Assembly: GCF_949987515.2 (NCBI RefSeq) | Contig: NC_082692.2 | Span: forward strand, 88,421,488-88,485,487 | Reading direction: 5' to 3' | Source: Delphinus delphis | Taxonomy: Eukaryota > Chordata > Mammalia > Artiodactyla > Delphinidae | DNA: 64,000 bases | Shown here: positions 44,772-54,945 of the stretch, in pieces | Numbering within the stretch: the stretch's first letter is position 1 | Layout of the letters: each line of letters begins with the position of its first letter | Notes under the pieces: model-generated | What the model saw: the letters and a program-made list of their open reading frames with translations, nothing else | Databases searched by the model: none | Told to the model about the DNA's origin: nothing | Made by a program: the position numbers and the translations under genes

Positions 44772-44987
44772 TTTTTTTTTTTTTTTTTTTTTTTGTGGTA
44801 CGCGGGCCTCTCACTGTTGTGGCCTTTCCCGTTGCGGAGCACAGGCTCCGGACGCGCAGGCTCAGCGGCCATGGCTCACGGGCCCAGCCGCTCCGCGGCA
44901 TGTGAGATCTTCCCGGACAGGGGCACGAACCCGCATCCCCTGCATCGGCAGGCGGACTCTCAACCACTGCGCCACCAGGGAAGCCCC
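44772..44987 (-). mobile_element. CHR SINE (tRNA-derived), well preserved
   Basis: A T25 run (counting the bases shared with the duplication) is followed by GTGGTACGCGGGCCTCTC and a body with its CpG sites largely kept (GTTGCGGAGC, GGACGCGCAGG), ending in CCACCAGGGAAGCCC. The long pure tail and retained CpGs suggest a young copy. Confidence 0.95.
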
Positions 44988-45004
44988 CAGGATTGCAAAT
45001 TCTT
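44988..45004 (+). repeat. Target-site duplication, right (CHR SINE)
   Basis: CAGGATTGCAAATTCTT. Confidence 0.88.
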
Positions 45005-45964
45005 ATTTTATTTTCTAAAAAACTGTGCACTAGGAATCGAGGCAGGCACTTGCTATTCTCATTTTTTCTGGTAGAATTATGGTTTTGGTTGTTTTTTTTT
45101 TCTTGATAAAAAGGCAAGTATGAGTGTGTATAGAAATGTAGAGTGGGTGGGAGAGAGTGGTATATTCACGTTTAATCTTGAAGCAGTTCTTCTGTGGTAA
45201 GGAGGGAAATGAAGCTATTTGAATTTCCCTTCTGGAAGTAAATGCTGGGTTCAGAGTCCACAGTGTGTCTGACTCAAAGTAGGAAATTAGAAAAACTGGG
45301 CGAAATGATGACTGCATAGATTTCCGATCTCACCTTACCTTCTCAATCCTGTAGAAGATTAGATGGTAGGAGCAGAATGAGTCCTGAAGATTGAGTGATT
45401 TCAGGCTGTATAATACCCTGTTACGGGCTTTGCATAAGCACAGCTGATGGCTTGCAAAATACAGTGGCTGCTAAACCCAAGTGTCTGAAAGATGACAGAT
45501 CGCAGCCTGTCCAGTTATGACCCTGAACTGACAAAGCCAGAACAGCCACCCGGCCGCATTGTTAACTCTTTGATTTACATGTGGGAGGCTTCGGCTCATC
45601 TCATTGGCAATAAAGTTGCAATAATGTGGTCCCTGACCTCACGGGCACCCCGCATAAGCTCCCTTTCCCCCAGTGCATTACCCACACACCAGGAGGAAAA
45701 TTAGTGCACTGAAGCAGGGATTTACCAAATGTGCTCCCTGGGGAGTGGAAAGAGTTAATGCAATTTTCCAACCTGCCTAATTTACTCCAAGAGGGTATTA
45801 TGTCCTCTGAGAGAATTGTAGTCAATGTGTGCCTATGGGGAAGAGGTGGGGGGAGGCACAAAATTAGGGAAAATACATAAATGACACTCCTTTCCAAGGT
45901 ATCACATTACAATATATTTACATATAACCCTTTTCCTAGCCTACAAGTGCTTTTCTATTTGTAA
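45005..45964. promoter_or_regulatory. Unique block with SOX- and TCF-like motifs (candidate cis-regulatory DNA)
   Basis: No gene or repeat. At 45,557-45,574 a CATTGTT (SOX-type) site lies four bases before CTTTGAT (TCF/LEF-type), overlapping GTTAAC, in a compositionally balanced, repeat-free stretch (45,300-45,900). Presented only as a possible enhancer. Confidence 0.25.
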
Positions 45965-46145
45965 CAGCCTATGGAGTGTAATACAAAGAGCACTGAGAAT
46001 CAGCAAGCCTGGGTTTTAAACTTAGCTCTGCTGCTATCTTTCTGTCCCTTAGCTGGTCACTTCTCAGCCTTGTCAACTGTAAAATAAATAGTTTGAGTTA
46101 GATGATTTCTGAGGGTCATTATGCTTTATGATTTAGTGGTTTAAA
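45965..46145 (+). mobile_element. MIR-class SINE relic (MIR3-like)
   Basis: AAGAGCACTGAGAATCAGC, CCTGGGTTTTAAACTTAGC, TAGCTGGTCACTTCTCAGCC, TTAGATGATTTCTGAGGGTC. The last phrase is typical of the MIR3-like tail. Confidence 0.62.
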
Positions 46146-46754
46146 TGTTTGCAAATATCAATGCTTAGAGCACCTCTTTATCACAACATTTTAAAAATGT
46201 ATGTAGCATCTTTTCCCCTCATGGGCACTCAGGGCACTATCTAAAATAAATTTATGTGTTCCTCCCAAATAGAACACTTAAGAACAGATGAAGCTGGTGG
46301 GGCTTTCAGGTCACTTTTATCAGCAGCAGACACAACAAAATTGCTACCACCCTTAATTGCAGCTACATCTGAATGGTGAGAAAGGCTTGAAGATTATAAA
46401 CCTGGCCACTGTGACCTTCTAATTCTTTTCACCTCGCATCTTGTCCTGATTAGGGACCCCAATGCCTGTCATAAACCCCTTGAGTTTAAATAGATCCAGG
46501 CAGGCAGGTAGGATCTTCAAAGCGTAGATATAATCGCAGTACACAAAGCTGTCTCTCAAAAGTAGAAAATTCCACAAGCAATTCCAGTTTTGTGGGTGAG
46601 AACAGAATAAAGAAGCAACAAAAAGGAGGACTGTGGACAAAAAAAGGAGAATTGTATTTATGTTGTCCTTCAAACAATGAGTAACACTTTCTGAAAATTT
46701 TGTTCTGAGTCCAAAATATAATCCAGTTTTCTATTGTTGATCCTTCAACTGCAA
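46146..46754. other. Unique sequence
   Basis: No gene or repeat recognised. Two minus-strand frames around 46,419-46,677 overlap in different frames and are unsupported. Confidence 0.4.
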
Positions 46755-46972
46755 TTTAATATGGTAGTCATAAGCACCTGTGGGCATTGGAATTTAAATG
46801 AATTAAATCTATATAAAATTAAAAATTTAAGCGCTCAGTCACACTAGACTAGTTGACTTGAAATTTTATGTGCTTAATAGTCACATGTGGCTTGTGGCTA
46901 CCATATTCAACAGTGCAGATATATAATATTCCCACCATCACAGAAAATTCTAATGGACAGCTCTGGAAATAA
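46755..46972. mobile_element. DNA transposon-like relic
   Basis: TAGTCACATGTGGCTTGTGG and CTACCATATTCAACAGTGC, followed by AATTCTAATGGACAGCTC, match the wording of a common mammalian non-autonomous DNA element whose ends read CTGTCCAATAGAA. The left end is decayed, so the family is not certain. Confidence 0.48.
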
Positions 46973-47079
46973 GTGAATACATATTTAAATCTTCAGGAGC
47001 TGTTAGTTTTCTCATTTAATCATTCATTCAAGATATATTAATTTAAGGGCATTATGCTAGATGCTGAAAAAATTGTCCA

Positions 47080-47270
47080 TTTACTGAATGCTCGTTAGAG
47101 ACTAGGCATTGTGCAAAGTACTTTCAATACATTATCTGGATTTATCCCTTTAAGTCAGGTATATTTTGTCTATTTTACAGAAGAGAAAACTGAGGCCCAG
47201 GGTTACATAGTTGGTCAGTGCAGAGCTGGGATGAATAAACAGTCTTTCAGATGCCAAAGCCTATGTTAAT
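47080..47270 (-). mobile_element. MIR SINE relic
   Basis: Antisense MIR phrases: AGACTAGGCATTGTGC, TCTATTTTACAGAAGAGAAA, ACTGAGGCCCAGGGTTAC, CAGTGCAGAGCTGGGATGAA. Confidence 0.76.
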
Positions 47271-47834
47271 CTCGGATAAAAATGGTTTCTGGCATATTTT
47301 CTGATGAAAAATTAAATTTCTGGACAAAATTATCATCATCATCAACATTTATGAGTACTGACTGAGGTCGTGTTTTTATAATTTTGGAAAGGATTCTCTT
47401 TTGTGACAAGAACCTAGGCTTTTAATGTATGGATCACTTCAAAGACAAGTTAGGACAGAGCAAGCAAAGGGGACAAAAAGAAGACAAAAGAAATAAAACG
47501 CGAAGGCAAACATACATAAATAACTCAAATATTTGTATTTTAGGTGTGTATGTGTAATCACTTTGTTTGGAGCTGCTATAGACTTCAGTTTTGTCCCCTG
47601 AGCAGCCAGCATCCTTCCAAGCGTCCTAGGTAGAAATAAGTGTTAGGTGTGCTTGATATGCAGTGTGCTAACCCTGTGAAGCAATTCAGCTGAGAAGCAA
47701 AGAATTGCAATTCAGACTTTATACATTTTATCCCTTGGCAACCCACTGTAGTGATATTACAAACATTGAGACTGTTAGGCTAATGGAAGTAAATATTGTA
47801 AAAGCTGTGAAAGATGCTGTAAAATATTCGCTCC
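47271..47834. other. Unique sequence
   Basis: No gene or repeat recognised. Confidence 0.4.
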
Positions 47835-47965
47835 TTCATGCAAAAATAATTTTACTGAGCACCCACTCTGTGCTAGGCACTATGCTATATATAGACAATC
47901 TCTGAAAAAGATGTCGTTAAAATAAACCCCTTCACTTGAGGAGCTCACAATTAAATATCAGACAT
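47835..47965 (-). mobile_element. L2 LINE 3' end relic
   Basis: TTTTACTGAGCACCCACTC, TGTGCTAGGCACTATGC, then ACTTGAGGAGCTCACAATTA on the plus strand. Confidence 0.66.
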
Positions 47966-48369
47966 GGCTGGATATTCCACTAACTATAAAATTAGACCGT
48001 ATAACCAGCAGTGGTGTTAAATGTTTAACCAACTCTTCAGGAAAAATAGCTCAGATGTGTATCATTTGCAATTGCCATGGTGTAAATAAATACTCCTACC
48101 ATGACTGATAATAAATTACCTACATGATGTCACTGAATGTGGGGTTGGGCAGAGACTGGTAATCATAACAGTAGGAGTCAGCTGCAGCATAACATGTACT
48201 GAATTATACTATATTGTTATATTATTATATTACATCATATGATAGATCCTGTCATATTAGTACATATGCACACTTACATAAGTACATGTATTTTACATAT
48301 ATATATCAAATACAATGTAACTTAAAATCATATAAGATAATTCCATGTTAAGATGATATAATCTACTAG
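47966..48369. other. AT-rich unique sequence
   Basis: 48,210-48,320 is a run of TATTA/ACATAT-type sequence. No gene is seen. Confidence 0.4.
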
Positions 48370-48600
48370 TTAAAAGTTTAGGTTTGGGGATCAAACAAAT
48401 TTTGACCCTAAATTTCAGCTTAACTACCTATTAGCAATGTGATTTGAGTGAATCACTTTGCCCCTCTTAAGCCTGAGTTTTCTCATCTATTTAATGGGAG
48501 AAATGCTAGCACTATGGCCAAGAGCTGATGTGAGGATAAACCTGGAAATGCTTAGCTTCAGTCCCTGATTCATAGTAGGTCCTCAGTAAGTATCTATTTA
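48370..48600 (+). mobile_element. MIR SINE relic
   Basis: Sense phrases: TTGAGTGAATCACTTTGCC, CCTCTTAAGCCTGAGTTTTC, TCATCTATTTAATGGGAG, CATAGTAGGTCCTCAGTAAG. Confidence 0.7.
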
Positions 48601-48716
48601 ATGCATGAGGGAGTGAATGATGATTAGCAACATCACTGCTTAGGAAGTAAGTGGCCCCAAGGACCTAGAGGAAAGAGAAATTAATCCCATTGTAAATCAG
48701 CCACAGCTTCCCAAGA

Positions 48717-48730
48717 GGAGGAAATGTTTG
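48717..48730 (+). repeat. Target-site duplication, left (long CHR SINE)
   Basis: GGAGGAAATGTTTG, repeated exactly at 49,003-49,016. Confidence 0.9.
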
Positions 48731-49002
48731 TTTGTTTAAATTTATTTATTTATTTGGCTGTTTTGGGTCTTCATTTCTGTGCGAGGGCTTTCTCTAGTTG
48801 TGGCGAGCAGGTGACACTCTTCATCACGGTGCGCGGGCCTCTCACTGTCGCGGCCTCTCTTGTTGCAGAGCGCAGGCTCAGTAGCTGTGGCTCATGGGCC
48901 CAGTTGCTCCGTGGCATGTGGGATCTTCCCAGACCAGGGATCAAACCCATGTCCCTTGCACTGGCAGGCAGATTCTCAACCACTGCACCACCAGGGAAGC
49001 CC
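48731..49002 (-). mobile_element. Long CHR SINE variant (CHR-1-like)
   Basis: This is longer (272 bp) than the other CHR copies. It has an extra 3' part with GGCTGTTTTGGGTCTTC and GGGCTTTCTCTAGTTGTGG before the CHR body, and ends in CCACCAGGGAAGCCC. The tail complement is (TTTA)n rather than pure T. A perfect 14-bp duplication flanks it. Confidence 0.92.
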
Positions 49003-49016
49003 GGAGGAAATGTTTG
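49003..49016 (+). repeat. Target-site duplication, right (long CHR SINE)
   Basis: GGAGGAAATGTTTG. Confidence 0.9.
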
Positions 49017-50439
49017 AAATGGGCCTAGACGGCTGAGTAGTCTCTTACCAGGCCCATAAAAGTAGACGCTCATCTCAGAGAGATGCAATGGCAGGAACAA
49101 TTCTGTTTGCTTCAGTGGTAATGGCGGTGGTTGTTCTTCCAGAGGGATATTGTGCTTCGAGCAGATATGCCTCCTTCTTTCCCCCAAAATAGCTAGTAGC
49201 TACCACACACCTGCTTCTGCTGATAGATAGTTCAGGAGCACCATCCTCCCCACAGCCCACTGAGCCGCTCAGGATGACAGCTGCATATTGCCAGTCACTC
49301 CCAAGCTCTTCGTGAGTGCTTCTAGGAAGAGCAGGCAGACACTATTTTGCCCATAACCTTTGTTTACTGAAGCCCCAGAAACAGGCGAGGGAGATGTATT
49401 AATGGCAGGGCCGAGTCTCTATTGTATTTTACCGATATTGCATTTCAGCTGTGGAAATGCCAAATGCCTGCCAGTGAAACATAATTTCTTGAAGTACCAC
49501 ATATTAAAGGACATCATATTTCATCTCTCTATGCCTGTGGTTTATCCAAACAAAGGAAATGGGTTGTTACCAAGGAAAGCATAACTCGAAATTCCAATTA
49601 TGACTGTTAAACCACATGTGAAATTACTTTTAATAATTAAAAATAGCTCTTGCCACTCTGCAGTCCTAGCTCAATATTAGGTCTGGTGCCATTTTAAGGA
49701 AAGCTAATAATCCCCAGAAAATCCCAATGACCTTAATTGTCTTCACATACACCCTTCAGTGACCTTTATCACTTAGATGGTTAAAATCTAAAATAAATGA
49801 TACTAATATATCTGATGTGCAACTGCATCATGGTCATTTATTTTATGCATTTGTTATGTTTCCATGACACTTTTTCTCTAAAGAGGTGAACATGCTTTGT
49901 AAAGAATTCTTATGATGTCTATTTTTTAAATTCAAATTTTAAAGCAGACAGAGCAAAGTTTCAGTGAGGAAATCGTCATTTGAGGGAGGAGGCAAAACCA
50001 CAGAAGGAAAACGAACTAAGTGAGAAATAGGTTGGAGATATAAAAGTGAGTAGTTAATTATAAACTCCATTGGCAAAATGCAAATGTAGCATCCAACCAT
50101 AACACTGCCTGAGAGGGCAGCAAAAGCTCTTTCCAGAAGCAACAAATTAGTAGAAATATTTGTATCTTATATAATAATTCCTTCCACAAAAGATTTTAAG
50201 ATGTAGAGAGCCTACAGCATCAAGGCCAGACTACCTCTTGGCTACCTATCATAGGAGTCAGTTTTTATACCCATGTATCTCATATCTAAGAATATTCTTA
50301 GATGCAAATTGTAACTTGTCCCTAGTATAGGCATCGCAAAGTTAATTGTTTTTCATACTTCCAATAATTGGTGTCGCTTTTATGATGACACTTCATTCTT
50401 CTTTTCAAAAGCGGCTCTGTTTTCATATACATTCATTTA
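49017..50439. other. Unique sequence, AT-rich in the middle
   Basis: No gene or repeat recognised. 49,615-49,830 is AT-rich with several TAATNA-type cores (for example TTTTAATAATTAAAAATAG). Confidence 0.38.
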
Positions 50440-50560
50440 ATCAGTAATTTGCTTGTTCATTCAAGAAACATATCCTGAGCATACATTATGTGCTGAGACT
50501 GTATTTGTTGCATGAAATATACAGATGACTTGTATATCATCTTGTCTTTAAATGAGAGTG
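50440..50560 (-). mobile_element. L2 LINE 3' end relic
   Basis: TTGTTCATTCAAGAAACATA, then CCTGAGCATACATTATGTGC on the plus strand. Confidence 0.55.
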
Positions 50561-50974
50561 GAGAGTGAGGAGAGAAGAGAGACATCATGATGAGTAATAA
50601 ATTAAAATAGTATGATGACTTACTAGATATGTCTTTGGGCAGCATATATTTAACTCTGCCTGGTTGAGGGAGTCAGAAAGGGAGAAAGATGGTTACCATC
50701 CAGCTCCTTTTGCCTTTTTCATGAATGTAACATCATAAGGCAAGATTTGGCGTTGGATCGTTGTCCTTGGGACATAGAGTGAACATTACTTATGGCCTCT
50801 GTCCATGGTGCCGAAGGAAAGCCTTCACTCTCCCTTCTGGCAGTCTTACCAACATGCACACACCCAAACGTACCCATTAAAGCAACTATGTATCCATTGA
50901 TCTTGATGAATACTTTTTTTCCTGAAAAAGAACGGATTTCCAATTGTTTGGTTTTTTTTTTCTGTCACACCTAG
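50561..50974. other. Unique sequence
   Basis: No gene or repeat recognised. Opposed frames at 50,719-50,974 overlap each other. Confidence 0.4.
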
Positions 50975-51262
50975 AATGAAATGGAAATTCCTTACCCTGA
51001 CTTATGAGGCATAAATGAGTTAGTTTGGGTCTATCTGTGTGGCTTTGTCTCATCTCCTACTTCTCTTGTACGCTAACCTCCAAGACTACTGACTTTCTCT
51101 ATTCCTCAAACAAGGCAGGCTTGTGTCCATTTAAATCCTTAGCATAAGCTTTCTCTGTCCCAGCCATACTTCTTCAGAGAGCTTCAAATACTTGAATTTT
51201 TTTTGTCAATGACATCTCCATTTAAAAGCAACTTGAGAGAGAACTTACTTAACAATCCTATC
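50975..51262 (+). mobile_element. L2 LINE, first part (ORF2 end region)
   Basis: Sense L2 wording: AATGGAAATTCCTTACCCTG, then TGTGGCTTTGTCTCATCTCC, CTCTTGTACGCTAACCTCC, GCTTTCTCTGTCCCAGCC. It is broken by a CHR SINE at 51,275, resumes at 51,481, is broken again by an LTR, and ends at 52,515. Confidence 0.6.
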
Positions 51263-51274
51263 AAAAATATCCTG

Positions 51275-51480
51275 GGGCTTCCCTGGTGGCGCAGTCGTTG
51301 GGAGTCTGCCTGCCGATGCAGGGGACACGGGTTCGTGCCCCAGTCTGGGAAGATCCCACATGCCGGGGAGCGGCTGGGCCCGTGAGCCATGGCCGCTGAG
51401 CCTGCATGTCCCGAGCCTGTGCTCCACAACAGGAGAGGCCACAACAGTGAGAGGCCCGCATAGAGAAAAAAAAAAAAAAA
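51275..51480 (+). mobile_element. CHR SINE (tRNA-derived), inside L2
   Basis: The head GGGCTTCCCTGGTGGCGCAG leads into the B box GGGTTCGTGCC, the body, and an A15-16 tail. The flanks ATCCTGG and ATCCCGG may be a decayed duplication. Confidence 0.92.
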
Positions 51481-51640
51481 TCCCGGTCTCATCACCCAGT
51501 TAGTCTCTATCCTGCTTTCTCTTGATAACAGCAAATACCTGAATGTGATAATTTATTACTTATATGAGTTTATTATCTGTCTTCTCCAGAATGTAAGCTC
51601 CATAAGAGAAGGAACTTTGCTGCTCATCCTGAAAATCTAC
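51481..51640 (+). mobile_element. L2 LINE, middle part
   Basis: TTATTATCTGTCTTCTCCAG and AATGTAAGCTCCATAAGAGA form the conserved L2 3' block. Confidence 0.7.
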
Positions 51641-51824
51641 TCATTGTAAGCAGAAATGAGCTCTTAGCCATTTGTAGCCAGCCTTTATTCTGGCCCAGTA
51701 ATCCTCTCATGCTGCTCTTCACACCCTTGTGTAATCTTCTCCCAAACGGAATAGTTTTGACCTGGTTACCAGTGGGATAGTATGGAAATTGCAATGTGTG
51801 ACTTCCAAGGCTAGGTCATAAAAT

Positions 51825-51831
<7 letters not shown>
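51641..51831 (+). mobile_element. MaLR-type LTR, left part
   Basis: This is the start of an LTR relic whose clear second half lies at 52,063-52,421. The wording around TGTGTGACTTCCAAGGCTAG fits its first half. It is split by a CHR SINE. Confidence 0.45.
51817..51831 (+). repeat. Target-site duplication, left (CHR SINE)
   Basis: CATAAAATAGATTTT, repeated exactly at 52,048-52,062 (15 bp). Confidence 0.92.
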
Positions 51832-51858
<27 letters not shown>

Positions 51859-52047
51859 GGTACGCAGGCCTCTCACTGCTGTGACCTCTCCCGTTGCGGA
51901 GCACAGGCTCTGGACGCGCAGGCTCAGTGGCCATGGGTCACGGGCCCAGCCGCTCCGCGGCATGTGGCATCTTCCCGGACCGGGGCACGAACCTGTGTCG
52001 CCTGCATCGGCAGGCGGACTCTCAACCACTGCGCCACCAGGGAAGCC
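51832..52047 (-). mobile_element. CHR SINE (tRNA-derived), inside an LTR
   Basis: A run of about 25 T (29 with the duplication) is followed by GCGGTACGCAGGCCTCTC and the CHR body, ending in CCACCAGGGAAGCC. The long pure tail and perfect 15-bp duplication make it one of the youngest-looking insertions here. Confidence 0.95.
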
Positions 52048-52062
52048 CATAAAATAGATTTT
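52048..52062 (+). repeat. Target-site duplication, right (CHR SINE)
   Basis: CATAAAATAGATTTT. Confidence 0.92.
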
Positions 52063-52421
52063 GATTGTGGTCTAGCTCTCTTTGGAATTGTTCACTCTGG
52101 GCAAAGCCAGGCACCTTTTCACTCAAGCAGCCTGTGGAGAAGCCCACATGTGGAGCAACTGTGGATTCTTGCCAACAGCAAGCACCATGGGAGTGAATCA
52201 TCTTGAAGGTTGATTCTCCAGCCACTCTCTAAGTTTCAGATGTTACAACCCTGGATGCTACTTTGATTGCAAAGTCATAGAGACCCTGAGCCAGAACCAT
52301 ACAGGCTACTCCTGAATTTCTGACATACACAGCCATCATGAGATAATGAATATTTATTTTGCTTTATGCTGCTAAATTTGAGAGTCACTTATTAGGCAGC
52401 AACATATAACTAATACATCCA
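52063..52421 (+). mobile_element. MaLR-type LTR, right part
   Basis: Ordered phrases of a known mammalian LTR: TCAAGCAGCCTGTGGAGAAG, TTGCCAACAGCAAGCACC, GAGACCCTGAGCCAGAACC, ACTCCTGAATTTCTGACATA, then a tail ending CAACATATAACTAATAC. The ending is that of MaLR LTRs; the subfamily is not fixed. Confidence 0.62.
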
Positions 52422-52423
52422 TG

Positions 52424-52515
52424 CTCTACTCACTGTCAGGCTCCGCTCTTAAGACAGTGCCTCTCATATAGCACGCAGTCAGCATTTGTTGGATATATTA
52501 ATGAATGAAAGGATG
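52424..52515 (+). mobile_element. L2 LINE, last part
   Basis: AGACAGTGCCTCTCATATAG, CACGCAGTCAGCATTTGTTG and TTAATGAATGAAAGG form the L2 3' terminus, completing the piece interrupted at 51,640. Confidence 0.68.
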
Positions 52516-53927
52516 GTTGAAGAAAATGCCTTAATTTCATTTAATTGCATTTACAACTAAGACTAACTGTAGCTTCACTGCAAGATAAAAAAGGTAGCCA
52601 ATTATAAAAATGTTTGTTTTACAAAAGACGGCTATGATTAAATCAATATCACAACTTGAAAACTCAATTCAGGCTCTGCCTGCTTTCCTGTTTAACTCCC
52701 GGTTTCCTTTGTCCTAACAGAGTAAATGAGCAGTAGGGCATTTGTCTCATTCTCTCTTTATTTAGAGGTCTTTAACTTCTATTTGCAGGTGTTTTTGCCT
52801 TCTAATCTTTCTCTTAATTGTTTCTTCAGCCTTTGTTCTGATAACAGATGTACTTTTTGTACTCTTTCAAATCCTGCCATTTTGGTTAAGAAGGAAAAAG
52901 ATTTAAATCAAATCGTGGTTCAGTTGTGGTACTCTCCACAGACATTTATATCTGACAATTGAATGCATCAGTTGCTTTAAATAGTCTGACTAATGGTCAT
53001 TCATAACAAAAACAAAGGGACTGGCTGATGAACAGTTCTGTAGAATGGAAGGAGGTTGGAATAATTGAGATTTAGAATTTAAGTTTTCCCAGAAATCTCT
53101 GAAACATGTTTGTATTATAGATTCTGATTCAAATTTTAAAGCAGAGAGCAAGATTTTTTTGCCCAACTGATGGAACATTACCTCTTTTCAATATGTTCTG
53201 TCTCTATAAACATCATGTTTCACATTTCAAACATTTGCTCTGTCTCTTCCAAGCGCTCATTTTTACTAACAGTGATGAGTAACCTCCATTTTAGTCTGTA
53301 TGAATTCCATGAAAGGCAAAGACGCAGCAAACCTTGTTTGAAATTTGTTTCATGTTGGAAGAATTGAGTTCATCCTTGTAACCACAGTGAGTCTTTAGCT
53401 GCCAATTTTAAATGGAGAGACACATTGAAAAGCGTAAGTTATTTTGTTCTAGTGATATTTTATACTTGTGATTCTCATTTTTGTGCAGATAAAATAGGGT
53501 ATCATTAAGATCAGCACCATTGTGATATCTTGCAGTGTTAAATTCTCTGAGCAAGAAATGTTTAACCCTCAGTGGGTTTTGGCCATGAATTCACATTTCA
53601 AAAGAAAGTACATTCAGGTTTAGAAAAACAGAAGGTGCAAAGGGAGTTTTAACTATCTCTTTACTATTAGGAGGGAAAATAAAATTGGCAGCAATAGACT
53701 TGTTCATCTTCTGCACTTCTATTCTTAATGATAATTATATGACCAAGAGATACATATTAGGAATGGCAGCAGGGATATCAAATTATAGAGCATTATTGGC
53801 ACCGTCCTACAAATAGAAAACAGAACTGGAAAAAGACATTAGAGTTATCACTGATGAAAGGTAGTGATATGAGTTTAGCATTTTGTAATGCACAGTGATA
53901 TTAAATGCCAATCTAGGGCAGCGTTTC
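52516..53927. other. Unique AT-rich sequence
   Basis: No gene or repeat recognised in about 1.4 kb. Confidence 0.4.
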
Positions 53928-54158
53928 CCAAAAGCAACACTGTTGACGTTTGGGGGCTGAATAATTCTTTGTTGTGTGGACCAGTCCTGTGCAATGTAGC
54001 ATGTATGTGTAGCTGCATCCCCGAACTCTACCCACTAGATGCCAGTAGCATCACCTAAGTCATGACAATCGAAAATGTCTCCAGATCTTGCCAGATGTTC
54101 TCTGGGGGACAAAATAGTGCCCTTCCCCCAATGAGAATTACTGCTCCAGAATATCAGT
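53928..54158 (-). mobile_element. MER20 (hAT-Charlie DNA transposon relic)
   Basis: Read on the plus strand it is MER20 from its far end: GCGTTTCCCAAAAGC, AATAATTCTTTGTTGTGTGG, AGATGCCAGTAGCATCACC, AAATGTCTCCAGATCTTGCC, TCTCTGGGGGACAAAATAG. The wording and length (about 220 bp) fit a near-complete copy. Confidence 0.82.
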
Positions 54159-54244
54159 ATATAAGTAAAAACTCACGGTGAGGCATAAAAATTACACCAT
54201 CTCTATCAAAGATTCCCAGGAAAGGTCAACCAGCAGCATTGACC

Positions 54245-54400
54245 AAACAGAAGCGGAGACTCACATAGCTGGAAGGGGCTTTAGGTGATTGATAAGCTAT
54301 TTTTATTTATTGAATGGGACTCTGAGACTTTGGGAGGCGTATAGATTTGCTCAGAGCCACACAGATGTCTTGGATCAGGCTTGAAATGATGTTTTCCTAC
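54245..54400 (-). mobile_element. MIR3-like SINE relic
   Basis: CATAGCTGGAAGGGGCTTTAG, then GAATGGGACTCTGAGACTTTG and CTCAGAGCCACACAGATG on the plus strand. Confidence 0.52.
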
Positions 54401-54689
54401 ATGCATGCTGTCCTTTCTTCCTATCTGAAGCCGACTCAGTCCCTGTAAAGCTTGGGTTTACACCTTAATTTTCTAGTAAATGGGCTGGGTTTGCATTGTT
54501 TTAGCTCCCTAAAAGTACTGATGGTGCTACAAATAGAAAATACCACTCTCACCTGGAGTAACTGTTGACCCCTTCAAGGGGGTGAATAGTGGGGGATCTT
54601 GATGTTGTATTTTGTTTTCTGTGTTAAATGAGTCCTATAACCGCGCTAATGATGTGAGTTTATGAAGTGTGGCATGTTCAATACAAACC
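54401..54689. other. Unique sequence
   Basis: No gene or repeat recognised. Confidence 0.4.
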
Positions 54690-54945
54690 TGCAGAATCCA
54701 GTCTTATCATCTGAGTTCAAATTTTGGCTCAGTTACTTACTATCTGTGTGACCATGGGCCAATTAGGTAACTTTTGTAAGCATGAGTGTTCATATCTGAA
54801 GTGGGGAAGGTAAAACTGAATCTAACTCGTAGGGTGACATAAAGATGAAATGGAATGATGTGTGTAAGTAGTTGAGGACAATTTTTAGCATGGAGAAAAC
54901 ACTGTCTAAAATAAGTGCTATTATTGTCTCTGTTGTTATTGGTAG
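54690..54945 (+). mobile_element. MIR SINE, nearly full length
   Basis: Sense phrases: TGAGTTCAAATTTTGGCTC, TTACTATCTGTGTGACCATG, CATATCTGAAGTGGGGAAGG, ACTCGTAGGGTGACATAAAG, AAATAAGTGCTATTATTGTC. Confidence 0.76.

Noticed and set aside
44666..45117. Open frames of 68-121 codons
   Set aside because: CHR SINE sequence and its tail.
48724..49187. Open frames of 97 and 138 codons
   Set aside because: Mostly the long CHR SINE; the rest has no coding signal.
51184..52225. Several open frames of 60-116 codons
   Set aside because: Two CHR SINEs and LTR sequence.
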